Counted from the stretch's first letter, positions 40,280 through 49,361 are shown. The stretch is 64,000 nucleotides of DNA from Mucilaginibacter tolerans (GCF_030519375.1 NZ_JAUMKB010000005.1:62001-126000), one strand, 5' to 3'. Notes: generated by a model from the sequence alone, not told the origin. A program made the numbers and translations.

Positions 40280-41617
40280 ATGCCAAACACAGTAAAGTTT
40301 AATGCAGATTATCCGGTGATCACCAAATCGGATGAATTATATGACAGAGCGCTGAAAGTGCAGAAACCAGTTACACAAACTCTGGCGAAGGGGCCTGGTC
40401 AGTTTTCAAAGGGAGTTGCGCCGAAGTATATACAACGCGCTAAAGGCTCACATGTATGGGACGTGGATGGCAACGAATACATCGACTTTAACTCAGCTAT
40501 CGGCCCTATTTCATTGGGTTATGCTTACCCGGCAGTGGATGAGGCGATCAAAAAGCAATTGGAAGACGGCATTACCTTTTCAATGATGCATCCACTTGAA
40601 GTGGAAGTATCTGAGTTGCTCCGGCAAGTTATTCCGAATGCTGAGGCTGTAAAAATATCAAAAACCGGCGCCGATGTTTGCTCTGCAGCTATACGCGTGG
40701 CACGCGCCTTTACCGGCCGCGAGAAGGTGTTTTGTTGTGGGTACCACGGTTGGCACGATTGGTATATCGGTATCACCAGCCGTAATGCAGGTATACCTGA
40801 AGCCATCCAAAACATGACCTATACTTTCGAGTATAATGACATTGATTCGATCAAAGCTGCGCTTGATGATACTGTAGCTGCATTGATACTGGAGCCTTTC
40901 ATTTTTGAAGCTCCCAAACCCGGCTTCCTGAAAGAACTGGCTGAAGCCTGCAAAACAAACGGCACCCTGTTAATATTTGATGAAATGTGGACCGGCTTCC
41001 GTATAGCTATAGGCGGTGCACAAGAGTATTTTGACGTTAAACCAGATCTGGCTGTTTACTCAAAAGCCTGTGCCAACGGAATGCCTATCGCTTTCCTTAC
41101 CGGTCGTGCCGATGTGATGGAATTGTTCAACTCTCAGGTATTCAGCTATACCACCTTTGGCGGTGAGGCTTTATCACTTGCGGCTTGTATAGCTACAATC
41201 AATGAGCTTCGTGACAAGAATGTTCCTAAATATCTGGACGAAAAAGGTGCATTGCTAAAAGATGGCTACAACCAGATCGCTATTGAAACAGGTATGGATA
41301 TTTATACCCGTTGCATTGGTTATAACTGCCGCTCGATGGTCACTTTTACTCCTGAGGCAGGTAACGGGCTCGAGGTAAAAACGCTGATGCAGCAGGAAAT
41401 GATAAAACGCGGTGTGTTATGGGCAGGATTTCACAATATGTGCTTTAGCCATACCGATGAGGATATTGAATACACCCTTTCTGCGTACCGAGATGTAATG
41501 CCGATTATGAAAAAGGCCATCACCAGCGGGAATATCAAACAATACCTGAAAGGCGAAGTATTGGAAGCAGTGTTCCGCAAGGTAAATAACTATAATATCA
41601 AACCAAAAACAGTCTGA
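40280..41617 (+). CDS. Class III aminotransferase (glutamate-1-semialdehyde aminomutase-like)
   Basis: 445 residues from the ATG at 40280; an upstream frame through the previous stop was dropped. Fold-type I, class III: YIDFNSAIGPISLGYAYPAV, KTGADVCSAAIRVARAFTGR, GYHGWHDW, the signature LIFDEMWTGFR, and the PLP lysine in VYSKACANGMPIAF. It is close in pattern to HemL but sits in a sugar cluster, where such enzymes transaminate keto or aldehyde sugars. It is a strong hint that the final sugar carries an amino group. 19 bp separate it from the transketolase. Confidence 0.85.
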   Translation: MPNTVKFNADYPVITKSDELYDRALKVQKPVTQTLAKGPGQFSKGVAPKYIQRAKGSHVWDVDGNEYIDFNSAIGPISLGYAYPAVDEAIKKQLEDGITFSMMHPLEVEVSELLRQVIPNAEAVKISKTGADVCSAAIRVARAFTGREKVFCCGYHGWHDWYIGITSRNAGIPEAIQNMTYTFEYNDIDSIKAALDDTVAALILEPFIFEAPKPGFLKELAEACKTNGTLLIFDEMWTGFRIAIGGAQEYFDVKPDLAVYSKACANGMPIAFLTGRADVMELFNSQVFSYTTFGGEALSLAACIATINELRDKNVPKYLDEKGALLKDGYNQIAIETGMDIYTRCIGYNCRSMVTFTPEAGNGLEVKTLMQQEMIKRGVLWAGFHNMCFSHTDEDIEYTLSAYRDVMPIMKKAITSGNIKQYLKGEVLEAVFRKVNNYNIKPKTV

Positions 41618-41621
41618 GCTG

Positions 41622-42425
41622 ATGGATCTGTTTTCGTTAAAAAATAAAACAGCAATAGTTACCGGTGCAGTTGGCCTTATCGGCAAAAAGCACTGCGAAG
41701 CGCTGGCATCTGCAGGAGCCAATGTGGTAGTTGCTGATATAGATGAGGCGGCCTGCCAGGCATTTGCCTCCAAGTTAGGCGAACAACATATAGGTTTGAA
41801 GGTTGATGTGACCGATGAGAATTCTTTAAAAGAAGCCCGCGATAAAATTATAGCCCGGCACGGAACCATAGATGTACTGGTAAATAATGCCGCCATCAAT
41901 GATATGTTCGAGAATCCGGGTTTGGCTAAAGAGCTTTCTGCATTTGAGAATTATCCTCTGAGTTCGTTCCGCAAATCATTAGATGTAAATGTGACCGGGG
42001 TATTCCTTGCATCGCAGGTTTTCGGTACCGTAATGGCCGAAAAAGGTAGCGGCAGCATTATCAACCTGGCATCAACCTATGGCATGGTCGGGCCCGATCA
42101 GAGTATCTATCGCGACAAAGAAGGCAACCAGAGTTTCTTTAAATCCGCGGTATACCCGGTAACCAAAGGCGCGGTGATCAATTTCACCCGGTTTTTGGCG
42201 GCGTACTGGGGGAATAAGGGCGTACGGGTAAATACCCTGTCGCCAGGGGGAGTGGAAAATAACCAGGACGAGTTTTTTATACAGAATTATTCGGCTAAAA
42301 CATTGCTGGGCCGTATGGCAAGCGTCTGCGACTATCAGGGCGCACTGATATTCCTTGCCAGCGATGCATCAGCTTACATGACCGGCGCCAATTTGGTAGT
42401 GGATGGCGGCTGGACTGCAATTTGA
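41622..42425 (+). CDS. SDR-family oxidoreductase (sugar-cluster member)
   Basis: 267 residues: VTGAVGLIGKKHCEALASAG (cofactor loop), NNAAIND, NLASTYGMVGPD (catalytic Ser region), YPVTKGA (Tyr-x-x-x-Lys) and SDASAYMTGANLVVDGGWTAI. The YGMVGPDQSIYRDKEG insert resembles SDRs in flagellin and LPS sugar loci, such as PtmA of Campylobacter legionaminic acid synthesis (recalled, not searched). It probably supplies or reduces a keto group for the aminotransferase. Four bases after the aminotransferase stop. Confidence 0.88.
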   Translation: MDLFSLKNKTAIVTGAVGLIGKKHCEALASAGANVVVADIDEAACQAFASKLGEQHIGLKVDVTDENSLKEARDKIIARHGTIDVLVNNAAINDMFENPGLAKELSAFENYPLSSFRKSLDVNVTGVFLASQVFGTVMAEKGSGSIINLASTYGMVGPDQSIYRDKEGNQSFFKSAVYPVTKGAVINFTRFLAAYWGNKGVRVNTLSPGGVENNQDEFFIQNYSAKTLLGRMASVCDYQGALIFLASDASAYMTGANLVVDGGWTAI

Positions 42426-42442
42426 AAAGACAACCTAAATAA

Positions 42443-43924
42443 ATGAGAGCCATGATAACACAAAAAACATTAAGCATTAAATTATTGCTTACAGACTGCG
42501 ATGGAGTATTGACTGATGCCGGGGTTTACTATGGCGAATCAGGCGAAGCACTTAAAAAATTTAATATCCGCGACGGGATGGCTGTTGAGCGTATGCGAAC
42601 CCTGGCCGACATCGACACCGGAATTATTACCGGCGAGCTATCGCCTTCAGTAGCCAAAAGAGCAGAAAAATTAAAGATCAGTGAGCTGCACCTGGGATCA
42701 AAAGATAAACCCGCCATCCTGAAGGAAATTATGGAGCGCCGGGGGCTGCAGGCCTCAGAAGTGGCTTATATTGGTGATGATTGCAACGACCTGGGCATTA
42801 TGGAATTAGTGGGATTTACCGCTTCTCCGTCCGACGCATTGCCGTTTGTGAAAGAAAAAGTTGATTATATATGCTCTGCAAAGGGTGGCGAAGGCGCGTT
42901 CAGAGAGTTAGCTGAACTGCTGATCGAATCACGCATCAAGCAAAAAATTGAGGAGCCTCAAATCACTTTTAAAGAGAGCTATACCGAGGTTAGCCAGCAA
43001 CCCCAAATGATTAGCAAAACCTACAAGCTAAGCACAGGCCAACGTATCGGTCCGGGTGAGCCTTGCTATGTGATAGCGGAGATCGGTATTAACCACAATG
43101 GTTCGCTTGAGATAGCTAAAAAACTGATCGATGAAGCGGTTGCTGCAAAAGCCAATGCTGTAAAATTCCAGAAACGAACGCCTGAAATCTGCGTACCGAA
43201 AGATCAATGGGAAGTGATGCGCGACACGCCTTGGGGCCGAATGTCGTACATCGACTATAAGCGCAAAACCGAATTTGGTGTGGTAGAATATGTTGCCATT
43301 GACCAATACTGCCGTGAATTAGGTATCGATTGGTTTGTATCTACCTGGGATGTGGAAGCAGTTGATTTTATGGAACAGTTTGATACACCAATTTATAAAC
43401 TTGCCTCGGCGTCATTAACAGATTTCCCCCTGATTAAACGCATCCTGTTTACCGGCAAACCGCTGATGTTATCAACCGGTATGTCGAACATGCGTGAAAT
43501 TGCAGAAGCCGTAAAATTGGTAAAGGATTTTGATGAGAGCTACCCGCTTTTCATTGCGCATTCAACATCAGCTTATCCTTGCAAACCAGAGGAGCTGAAC
43601 CTGAAAATGATACAAACCCTGGCTAAAAAATATCCAGGTGTACCTATCGGTTATTCTGGTCACGAAACAGGTTTGGCGACTACCGTTGCCGCCGTTACAT
43701 TAGGGGCAACCTTTGTAGAAAGACACTTTACGCTTGATCGTGCTATGTGGGGTTCTGATCATGCGGCCTCGGTTGAACCCCAGGGTTTCCAGCGCCTGGT
43801 TCGCGATATCAGAGATGTGGAGACAGCTGCCGGAGATGGCGTTAAAAAAGTTTATGAATCAGAACTTGGCCCGATGAAAAGGCTGCGTGTGTATATTAGC
43901 GACGAGTACAAACAGAAGCAATAA
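42443..43924 (+). CDS. HAD phosphatase-NeuB-type synthase fusion
   Basis: 493 residues. The N-terminal KdsC-like HAD phosphatase (about 10-165) has LLTDCDGVLTDAG (Asp18 and Asp20), TGELS and GDDCNDLGIM (111-120). After a linker (about 168-195) comes a NeuB-type TIM barrel (about 196-490): YVIAEIGINHNGSLEIA, AVKFQKRTPE, LASASLTDFPLI, MLSTGMSNM, HSTSAYPC and GYSGHE. NeuB condenses PEP with a hexose-like sugar to a nonulosonate. The usual C-terminal antifreeze-like SAF domain is absent. If the synthase works on a phosphorylated sugar, as in the KDN and Kdo routes, the HAD half would remove that phosphate. Confidence 0.88.
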   Translation: MRAMITQKTLSIKLLLTDCDGVLTDAGVYYGESGEALKKFNIRDGMAVERMRTLADIDTGIITGELSPSVAKRAEKLKISELHLGSKDKPAILKEIMERRGLQASEVAYIGDDCNDLGIMELVGFTASPSDALPFVKEKVDYICSAKGGEGAFRELAELLIESRIKQKIEEPQITFKESYTEVSQQPQMISKTYKLSTGQRIGPGEPCYVIAEIGINHNGSLEIAKKLIDEAVAAKANAVKFQKRTPEICVPKDQWEVMRDTPWGRMSYIDYKRKTEFGVVEYVAIDQYCRELGIDWFVSTWDVEAVDFMEQFDTPIYKLASASLTDFPLIKRILFTGKPLMLSTGMSNMREIAEAVKLVKDFDESYPLFIAHSTSAYPCKPEELNLKMIQTLAKKYPGVPIGYSGHETGLATTVAAVTLGATFVERHFTLDRAMWGSDHAASVEPQGFQRLVRDIRDVETAAGDGVKKVYESELGPMKRLRVYISDEYKQKQ

Positions 43925-43931
43925 TTAACGA

Positions 43932-44918
43932 ATGGATCAATCGAAGTTATTAGCCATAACAACCACTATATTGATCTGCTGGGTGATATTTATTATTGCC
44001 TGGGAGCGGGTATCACCATACAGAAAGGGCTTGCCGTTCTTCAGGGAGGGCTTTTGGGTTGATTTGGTGTGGTATACCATCATCCAGAGCTATTTTCTAA
44101 AGATCCTGATATTCGATTATATCATTGCTCCATTGCAACATCATTTTGATTGGTCAGGTTTTCAGTTTGTCAAAAGCTGGTCGGTAACAGAACAGGTATT
44201 ATTTTTCCTGGTAACACACGATCTGTACATCTACCTGTTTCATCGTTTACAACATGCCAACAAGACTTTGTGGCGAACCCATGAGGCGCACCATTCAGGC
44301 AAAGAGGTTGATTTCCTGGCTGGATCCCGCTCACACGCATTGGAGATCGTCATCAATCAAACCATCGAGTTTGCTCCTATTGTTATATTGGGCGCCAACC
44401 CCATGGTCATCCCGATCAAAGCCTTGTTAGACGCCATGTTTGGCATGTTCATCCATGCTAATGTGAACGTTAAGTTTGGTAAACTGAAATATTTCCTCAA
44501 TTCGCCGGAGCTGCATTTGTGGCATCATGCAAATTATCGTGAAGTGTTCCACGCCAACTTTTCAACTAAGTTTTCCCTGTGGGATCATTTATTCGGAACA
44601 GCCTATGATCCCGGACATAAACCGGGCGATAACCGCGAGAACTGGGGCTTGTATTATGATTATCCAAAGGATTACTTTTTACAGCATGCCTTCTCTGTTA
44701 AACGCTTTGATGAGCAGAAATTATTAAAATATCGTTGGTTTAGCTGGTATTATAATCTTAGGCCGCGTATGATGAACTGGCTAAACAGTAAATGGAAGCT
44801 ATTCCGGAAGTTCAACCCTGTTACTGAACAGGTTGAATTTAAACCCACTGGCAACTTGCCTCCAGAACCGCTCGAATTAAGCCCGGTTCAGGAAAATTAC
44901 ATATCTTACGACAAATAA
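43932..44918 (+). CDS. Fatty acid hydroxylase (sterol desaturase) superfamily protein
   Basis: 328-residue membrane protein with N-terminal spans (AITTTILICWVIFIIAW and others). It has the di-iron His boxes of the superfamily: HDLYIYLFHRLQH, RTHEAHHSGKEVD, and ELHLWHHANYREVFHANFS. Such enzymes hydroxylate or desaturate lipids, or cleave alkyl ethers, using O2. In this gene block it could modify a lipid carrier or a surface glycolipid; this is a guess from position. Seven bases after the NeuB fusion. Confidence 0.82.
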   Translation: MDQSKLLAITTTILICWVIFIIAWERVSPYRKGLPFFREGFWVDLVWYTIIQSYFLKILIFDYIIAPLQHHFDWSGFQFVKSWSVTEQVLFFLVTHDLYIYLFHRLQHANKTLWRTHEAHHSGKEVDFLAGSRSHALEIVINQTIEFAPIVILGANPMVIPIKALLDAMFGMFIHANVNVKFGKLKYFLNSPELHLWHHANYREVFHANFSTKFSLWDHLFGTAYDPGHKPGDNRENWGLYYDYPKDYFLQHAFSVKRFDEQKLLKYRWFSWYYNLRPRMMNWLNSKWKLFRKFNPVTEQVEFKPTGNLPPEPLELSPVQENYISYDK

Positions 44919-44934
44919 TTAATTCGATAAAGCA

Positions 44935-45312
44935 TTGTCCTGGTTATATATCGTTATCGCTGCTGTCTTTGAAACCGCATGGACCTTCTCGGTCAAATTC
45001 ATGAAATTCAGCGAATTCAAAAATCTACATTTTGCTACTTTTTATAAGCCGGGTGGCGGCTTACCTGTAATCTTACCATTTGTAGGGTATATTATCTTCG
45101 GTGTGTGCAATATCTATTTCTTTTCACTCGCCATTAAACAATTACCCACCGCTACCGCTTATGCCGTATGGACCGCTGCCACACTGATCATGATCAAAAT
45201 TGCCGAGATCACTTTCTTTCAGCAACGTTTTTCATTGATTGAGCTATTTTTTATTACGCTGATCATGACAGGTATTCTTGGACTTAAGTTTTACGGCACT
45301 TCATTGAAATAG
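44935..45312 (+). CDS. SMR-family small membrane transporter
   Basis: 125 residues with four transmembrane helices. Helix 1 is LYIVIAAVFETAWTFSVKF with the conserved Glu of EmrE-type proteins, and the last helix is LFFITLIMTGILGLKFYG. An insert of about 20 residues between helices 1 and 2 (KNLHFATFYKPGGGLPVI) is longer than usual. The start is TTG, 16 bases after the hydroxylase stop. In sugar loci SMR proteins can flip lipid-linked sugars (ArnE/F-like), which would fit here; a drug efflux role is the alternative. Confidence 0.78.
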   Translation: MSWLYIVIAAVFETAWTFSVKFMKFSEFKNLHFATFYKPGGGLPVILPFVGYIIFGVCNIYFFSLAIKQLPTATAYAVWTAATLIMIKIAEITFFQQRFSLIELFFITLIMTGILGLKFYGTSLK

Positions 45313-45329
45313 TCACATTACGATAAGCA

Positions 45330-45371
45330 AAAAAGCTCCTGACTCTTTAGCTATAGAATCAGGAGCTTTTT
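45330..45371. terminator. Bidirectional intrinsic terminator ending the sugar block
   Basis: AAAAAGCTCCTGA (45330-45342) and TCAGGAGCTTTTT (45359-45371) form a perfect 13-bp hairpin whose stem ends give T-runs on both strands. It separates the sugar block (+) from the SDR gene (-). Confidence 0.9.
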
Positions 45372-45408
45372 GTTGACATAAGGATTAAAACAAGCGCAGA
45401 ATAACCAA

Positions 45409-46263
45409 TTATAAGTCAGTTGAACAGGTTACCTCACCCAGCTCGCGGATATTGCTATGCAAGGTATCGAGCCTGGTCAATACACGATTATACGCGTCGC
45501 CACCTAATAGCAGGTGCACAGGAGGGTTCTTCTCCCCTGCTACTTTAATTATCGCTGCAGCCGCTTTTTCAGGGTCACCGGGTTGCTGACCATCTCTTTT
45601 CATATATAGTCTGCGCGCCTCGGTAATGTCCCTGTAATCATCAATCGGATTTTGCGCTACCGCAATTGATTCGCCATTCAAAAAATTAGTGCGAAATGAA
45701 CCAGGTGATACACAGGTCACCTTAACACCCAAATGTTTTACTTCTTCGGCCAATGCTTCGCTCAATGTAATCACCGCTGATTTAGCCGCGCAATAAATTG
45801 ACCATCCTATACCCGGTGCAAAGCCAGCTGAAGAAGATATATTAATAATATGCCCCGAATGCTGCTCGCGCAGGTAAGACATCACACTCCTGATGACATT
45901 TAAAGTGCCAAATACGTTGATATCGAATGCTTGGCGGGTCTCCTCATCGCTGAGTTCCTCAATCGCGCCTCCTATGCCATAGCCCGCATTATTGATTACT
46001 ACATCAATCCGGCCAAATTCTTCATGGGTATGCTGAAGCGCCAGCGCTACACTGCTCTCGTTAGCCAGATCGACCTGCAATGGTAAAAAGTTGTTTTCAT
46101 CCCGGTTTACCGCTTGAGTTAATGCCTCCTTGTCCCGTGAAGTAGCAGCCACAAAATGACCGGCACAAAGCAGTTGTTTTACGATGCTTAACCCGAATCC
46201 TTTTGACGCACCGGTGATGAACCATACTTTTTTATTACTGTCTGTTTCTGTTCTTGTCTTCAT
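45409..46263 (-). CDS. SDR-family oxidoreductase
   Basis: 284 residues from the ATG at 46263 (the TTG at 46272 was rejected). Pattern: WFITGASKGFGLSIVKQLL, NNAGYGIGGAIEEL, NISSSAGFAPGIGWSIYCAA (catalytic Ser) and YCAAKSAVI (Tyr-x-x-x-Lys). The C-terminus is longer than classical SDRs and lacks a final DGG, typical of retinol-dehydrogenase-like members. Substrate unknown. It is next to an AraC regulator on the same strand 66 bp upstream, which may control it. Confidence 0.88.
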   Translation of the reverse strand: MKTRTETDSNKKVWFITGASKGFGLSIVKQLLCAGHFVAATSRDKEALTQAVNRDENNFLPLQVDLANESSVALALQHTHEEFGRIDVVINNAGYGIGGAIEELSDEETRQAFDINVFGTLNVIRSVMSYLREQHSGHIINISSSAGFAPGIGWSIYCAAKSAVITLSEALAEEVKHLGVKVTCVSPGSFRTNFLNGESIAVAQNPIDDYRDITEARRLYMKRDGQQPGDPEKAAAAIIKVAGEKNPPVHLLLGGDAYNRVLTRLDTLHSNIRELGEVTCSTDL

Positions 46264-46329
46264 AGAGAACAAATTTAAGCCAGCGTCAAAAGCAAAGCAT
46301 TACATTATTCAAACCAATGGTTACAAAAT

Positions 46330-47229
46330 TCAAACATTTCTAAAAGAAGTCGGTGTTAACTGGGTTTGTTTTTTGAAGAAATTATTGAAGTGGGTAGGTT
46401 CCTCAAAACCCAGGCAATAACCGATCTCGGATATATTCCAGTCGGTTTGTTTTAACAATACTTTAGCCTCACGCAACAAGCGTTCGGCAATATGGTCAGT
46501 CGTAGTTTTACCCGTTGTCTCGCGTATTGCCCGGTTCAAATGATTAACGTGAACAGACAGCCGCTGCGCAAAGTCGTTAGCAGAACGCATTGAGAAACGT
46601 TGAGTAAGTGCCTCGATAGGAAACTGCCGCTCAAGTAATTCAGTAAACACCGAGGTTATTCTCGACTTGGCATCAATGTGTTTGTACAGATTTTCGGATG
46701 GCTTGGTTTTAAGGGCATAATAGGCTAATTCGGTGATATAGTTCTTGATCAGCTCATATTTAAAATCAAAATCCGAATTCAACTCATCGAGCATTTTCAT
46801 AAATAGCGTAGCTACATAGTCCTCTTGCTCTTCATTCAGAGCATAAATAGGTCTTCCCCCTAAGGCAAAAACGGGCAAATCACTTAGTCCGCCCCTAAAG
46901 CGGCCGGTAAAGAATTCATCCGTAAATATGCAGAAGAAGCCAGAGCGATGGTCGACCAGCGATTCAAAAGTATAAGGCACCTGGGGATTAAAGAACATTA
47001 ACGACGTGCCAGTCAATTGAATACTGCGGTCTGCATAATGCAATACTCCCTCACCACGCGTTAAGCTGATCTTATAGTAATTGCGGCGACTATAGGTCAT
47101 CTGTTTACCAGTAGGTACGGTATAATTGTCCATTTTAAACACATTGAAGTGCCCGATATTTTGCTGAACGTTATCCGGCATCCAGTCGAATTTGTTCTTA
47201 TAAAAATCTTCTATAGTCTCTATAGCCAT
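46330..47229 (-). CDS. AraC-family transcriptional regulator
   Basis: 299 residues from the ATG at 47229; the longer frame adds 16 hydrophobic residues across the likely promoter. The N-terminal cupin sensor contains YYKISLTRGEGVLHYADRSI. The C-terminal double HTH is VNHLNRAIRETTGKTTTDHI and WNISEIGYCLGFEEPTHFNNF, ending FFKKQTQLTPTSFRNV. It probably regulates the SDR gene that follows and responds to an unknown small ligand. Confidence 0.9.
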   Translation of the reverse strand: MAIETIEDFYKNKFDWMPDNVQQNIGHFNVFKMDNYTVPTGKQMTYSRRNYYKISLTRGEGVLHYADRSIQLTGTSLMFFNPQVPYTFESLVDHRSGFFCIFTDEFFTGRFRGGLSDLPVFALGGRPIYALNEEQEDYVATLFMKMLDELNSDFDFKYELIKNYITELAYYALKTKPSENLYKHIDAKSRITSVFTELLERQFPIEALTQRFSMRSANDFAQRLSVHVNHLNRAIRETTGKTTTDHIAERLLREAKVLLKQTDWNISEIGYCLGFEEPTHFNNFFKKQTQLTPTSFRNV

Positions 47230-47330
47230 ACAAACAAAATTACAAAATTCAAACAAATCAACAAAAAACAATGTCATCTTAACGACATAATTTTTTTACA
47301 TGTATATTGGCATTACCAATTTATTGATCT

Positions 47331-47936
47331 ATGAAAATTCTAAAAATTGTTGTCCTGCTGATCCTATTTTTTACCGCGATCACAACTCATGCACAGACCG
47401 ATTCAGCTGTAAAAGTTAAAGCTGCCGGCAAATGGGTCAAAAGCCACGAATGGGCAAAAGACCTGAAGATAAAACCGGATCCGTCCATTAATAGTGTGGA
47501 ATTTATGAGGCAATACGAAAGCGATAAGGCATTATGGGATAAAGTCTTTGCTTTTTTGGAAGACGACAAGATAAAAACAATGGCTCCGGGGAAATATCCA
47601 ATCGATGGCGATAATGCTTATGCGATGATCTCCGCAGGCCCTCCAAAAAAACTGGAAGATGTAAAATGGGAATCGCACCGGAAATACATTGACCTGCAAT
47701 ATGTAATCTCAGGTAAAGTGAGATTGGGTATCGCTTCAGTCGCCAAAGCTACAGTTACTGAGCCATACAGCGATAGCCGCGACGCCGCCAATTATAATGT
47801 TGTTGGAAAATACCTTATTGCTACACCGAAAGAATTCTTTTTATTCTTTCCCCAGGATGCACATCGCCCGGATATCAAAATAGCAGGAACAGACAGCCTG
47901 AAAAAGCTGGTGATTAAGATTCGGTATAAAGAATAG
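47331..47936 (+). CDS. Secreted YhcH/YjgK/YiaL-family protein
   Basis: 201 residues. A signal peptide (ILKIVVLLILFFTAITTHAQ) is unusual for this cytosolic beta-barrel family of 150 residues. The YhcH core (about 50-200) shows GKYPIDGDNAYAMISA, WESHRKYIDLQYVISGKVRL (metal-binding H/E region) and FFLFFPQDAHRPDI. YhcH proteins act in sialic acid and other sugar catabolism, possibly as sugar mutarotases or anomer handlers. It would act in the periplasm. It converges with uxaC. Confidence 0.85.
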   Translation: MKILKIVVLLILFFTAITTHAQTDSAVKVKAAGKWVKSHEWAKDLKIKPDPSINSVEFMRQYESDKALWDKVFAFLEDDKIKTMAPGKYPIDGDNAYAMISAGPPKKLEDVKWESHRKYIDLQYVISGKVRLGIASVAKATVTEPYSDSRDAANYNVVGKYLIATPKEFFLFFPQDAHRPDIKIAGTDSLKKLVIKIRYKE

Positions 47937-47960
47937 CAAAAAATATCAGTGTGACACCTT

Positions 47961-49361
47961 TTAAAAATTGAAGTAATTCTTCGCATTATAATAGCAGATA
48001 TCCTTGATGATCTGCCCTACCCATTCGATATCATTAGGCAATTCACCGTTTTCGATATCTGTACCAAACAAATTACAAAGCAACCGCCGGAAGTATTCGT
48101 GTCTCGGAAATGACAGGAAGCTGCGGCTATCGGTCAGCATACCTACTAAGCGACTCACAAGCCCCATGCTTGATAGCGCATTAAACTGCCGGGTCATGCC
48201 ATCTTTCTGATCCAAAAACCACCAGGCCGAGCCAAATTGAATTTTACCCACAACCGAGCCATCATTGAAGTTGCCTGTCATGGTAGCAATCAATTCATTA
48301 TCTGCCGGGTTCAAATTATAAATGATAGTTTTGGCTAACTGATTTGTACTATCCAATTTATTCAGGAATCTGGACAGAGCTTTTGCCTGGCTAAAATCCC
48401 CCATCGAATCATAACCCGTATCCGGACCAATCTCCCGATAAGCCCTTGAATTATTGTTACGTAAAGCCCCGATATGATACTGCTGCACCCACCCTTTTTC
48501 ATGATCCCACAAAGCAAATTCATACAGCATGGCCGACTTAAATTTCAGCACCTCGGTGTACTGCAATTCTTTGCCAAGACGTATTTTATCAAATATAACA
48601 GCCACCTCCTGACTGGTAAATTCCTCAGCATACAACTGTTCTAACCCATGATCAGATATTGTACAGCCATTCTCCGCAAAATAGTCATGGCGTTTTTTTA
48701 ATGCAGTTAGGTAGTGTTTGTAGCTGTCGATCGGAATATTAACAATCGACTCCAGCTTGTTGATATATTCATTCAGCGCTTTCAGATCATCCGCATTCAT
48801 AGCCTTATCGGGCCTAAAAGCCGGAAATACCTTCACATTCCACTTGCTTTTGTTGATGAGCTGATGATGCTCCAAAGTATCAATTGGATCGTCTGTAGTA
48901 CAAATCACCTCCACATTCATTTTGCTGATTAGATTCTGCACGCTGTATTCGGGCGTTTTTAGTTTTTCGGTGCAATGGTCATAAATCACTTTTGCTGTTT
49001 TGGGTGCAAGCAAATCGTGCACATCAAAGTAGCGTTGCAATTCCAAATGTGTCCAGTGATAAAGCGGATTACGCAAAGTATAAGGCACTGTTGCCGCCCA
49101 TTGTTCAAACTTTTCCCAATCACTTTTGTCACCGGTGATAAAAGCCTCATTCACACCGTTCGCGCGCATAGCCCGCCACTTATAATGATCCCCTTTTAGC
49201 CAGATCTCCGTCAGGTTCCTGAAATTGACATTCGCTGCCATCTGCTCCGGGTCGAGGTGGCAGTGGTAATCAATGATGGGCATACCCTTCGCGAATTCGT
49301 GATATAAACGCTCGGCAGTTTTATTTTGCAGGAGAAAATTCTGGTCTAAAAAATCTTTCAT
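47961..49361 (-). CDS. uxaC: Glucuronate (uronate) isomerase
   Basis: Isomerises D-glucuronate to D-fructuronate and galacturonate to tagaturonate, first step of hexuronate use. 466 residues, standard for the family: MPIIDYHCHLDPEQMA (metal-binding HxH), HWTHLELQRYFD, VICTTDDPIDTLEHH, and the C-terminal GMLTDSRSFLSFPRHEYFRR motif. No other hexuronate genes flank it in this window, but a uronate-polymer lyase is encoded at 20.9 kb. Confidence 0.95.
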   Translation of the reverse strand: MKDFLDQNFLLQNKTAERLYHEFAKGMPIIDYHCHLDPEQMAANVNFRNLTEIWLKGDHYKWRAMRANGVNEAFITGDKSDWEKFEQWAATVPYTLRNPLYHWTHLELQRYFDVHDLLAPKTAKVIYDHCTEKLKTPEYSVQNLISKMNVEVICTTDDPIDTLEHHQLINKSKWNVKVFPAFRPDKAMNADDLKALNEYINKLESIVNIPIDSYKHYLTALKKRHDYFAENGCTISDHGLEQLYAEEFTSQEVAVIFDKIRLGKELQYTEVLKFKSAMLYEFALWDHEKGWVQQYHIGALRNNNSRAYREIGPDTGYDSMGDFSQAKALSRFLNKLDSTNQLAKTIIYNLNPADNELIATMTGNFNDGSVVGKIQFGSAWWFLDQKDGMTRQFNALSSMGLVSRLVGMLTDSRSFLSFPRHEYFRRLLCNLFGTDIENGELPNDIEWVGQIIKDICYYNAKNYFNF

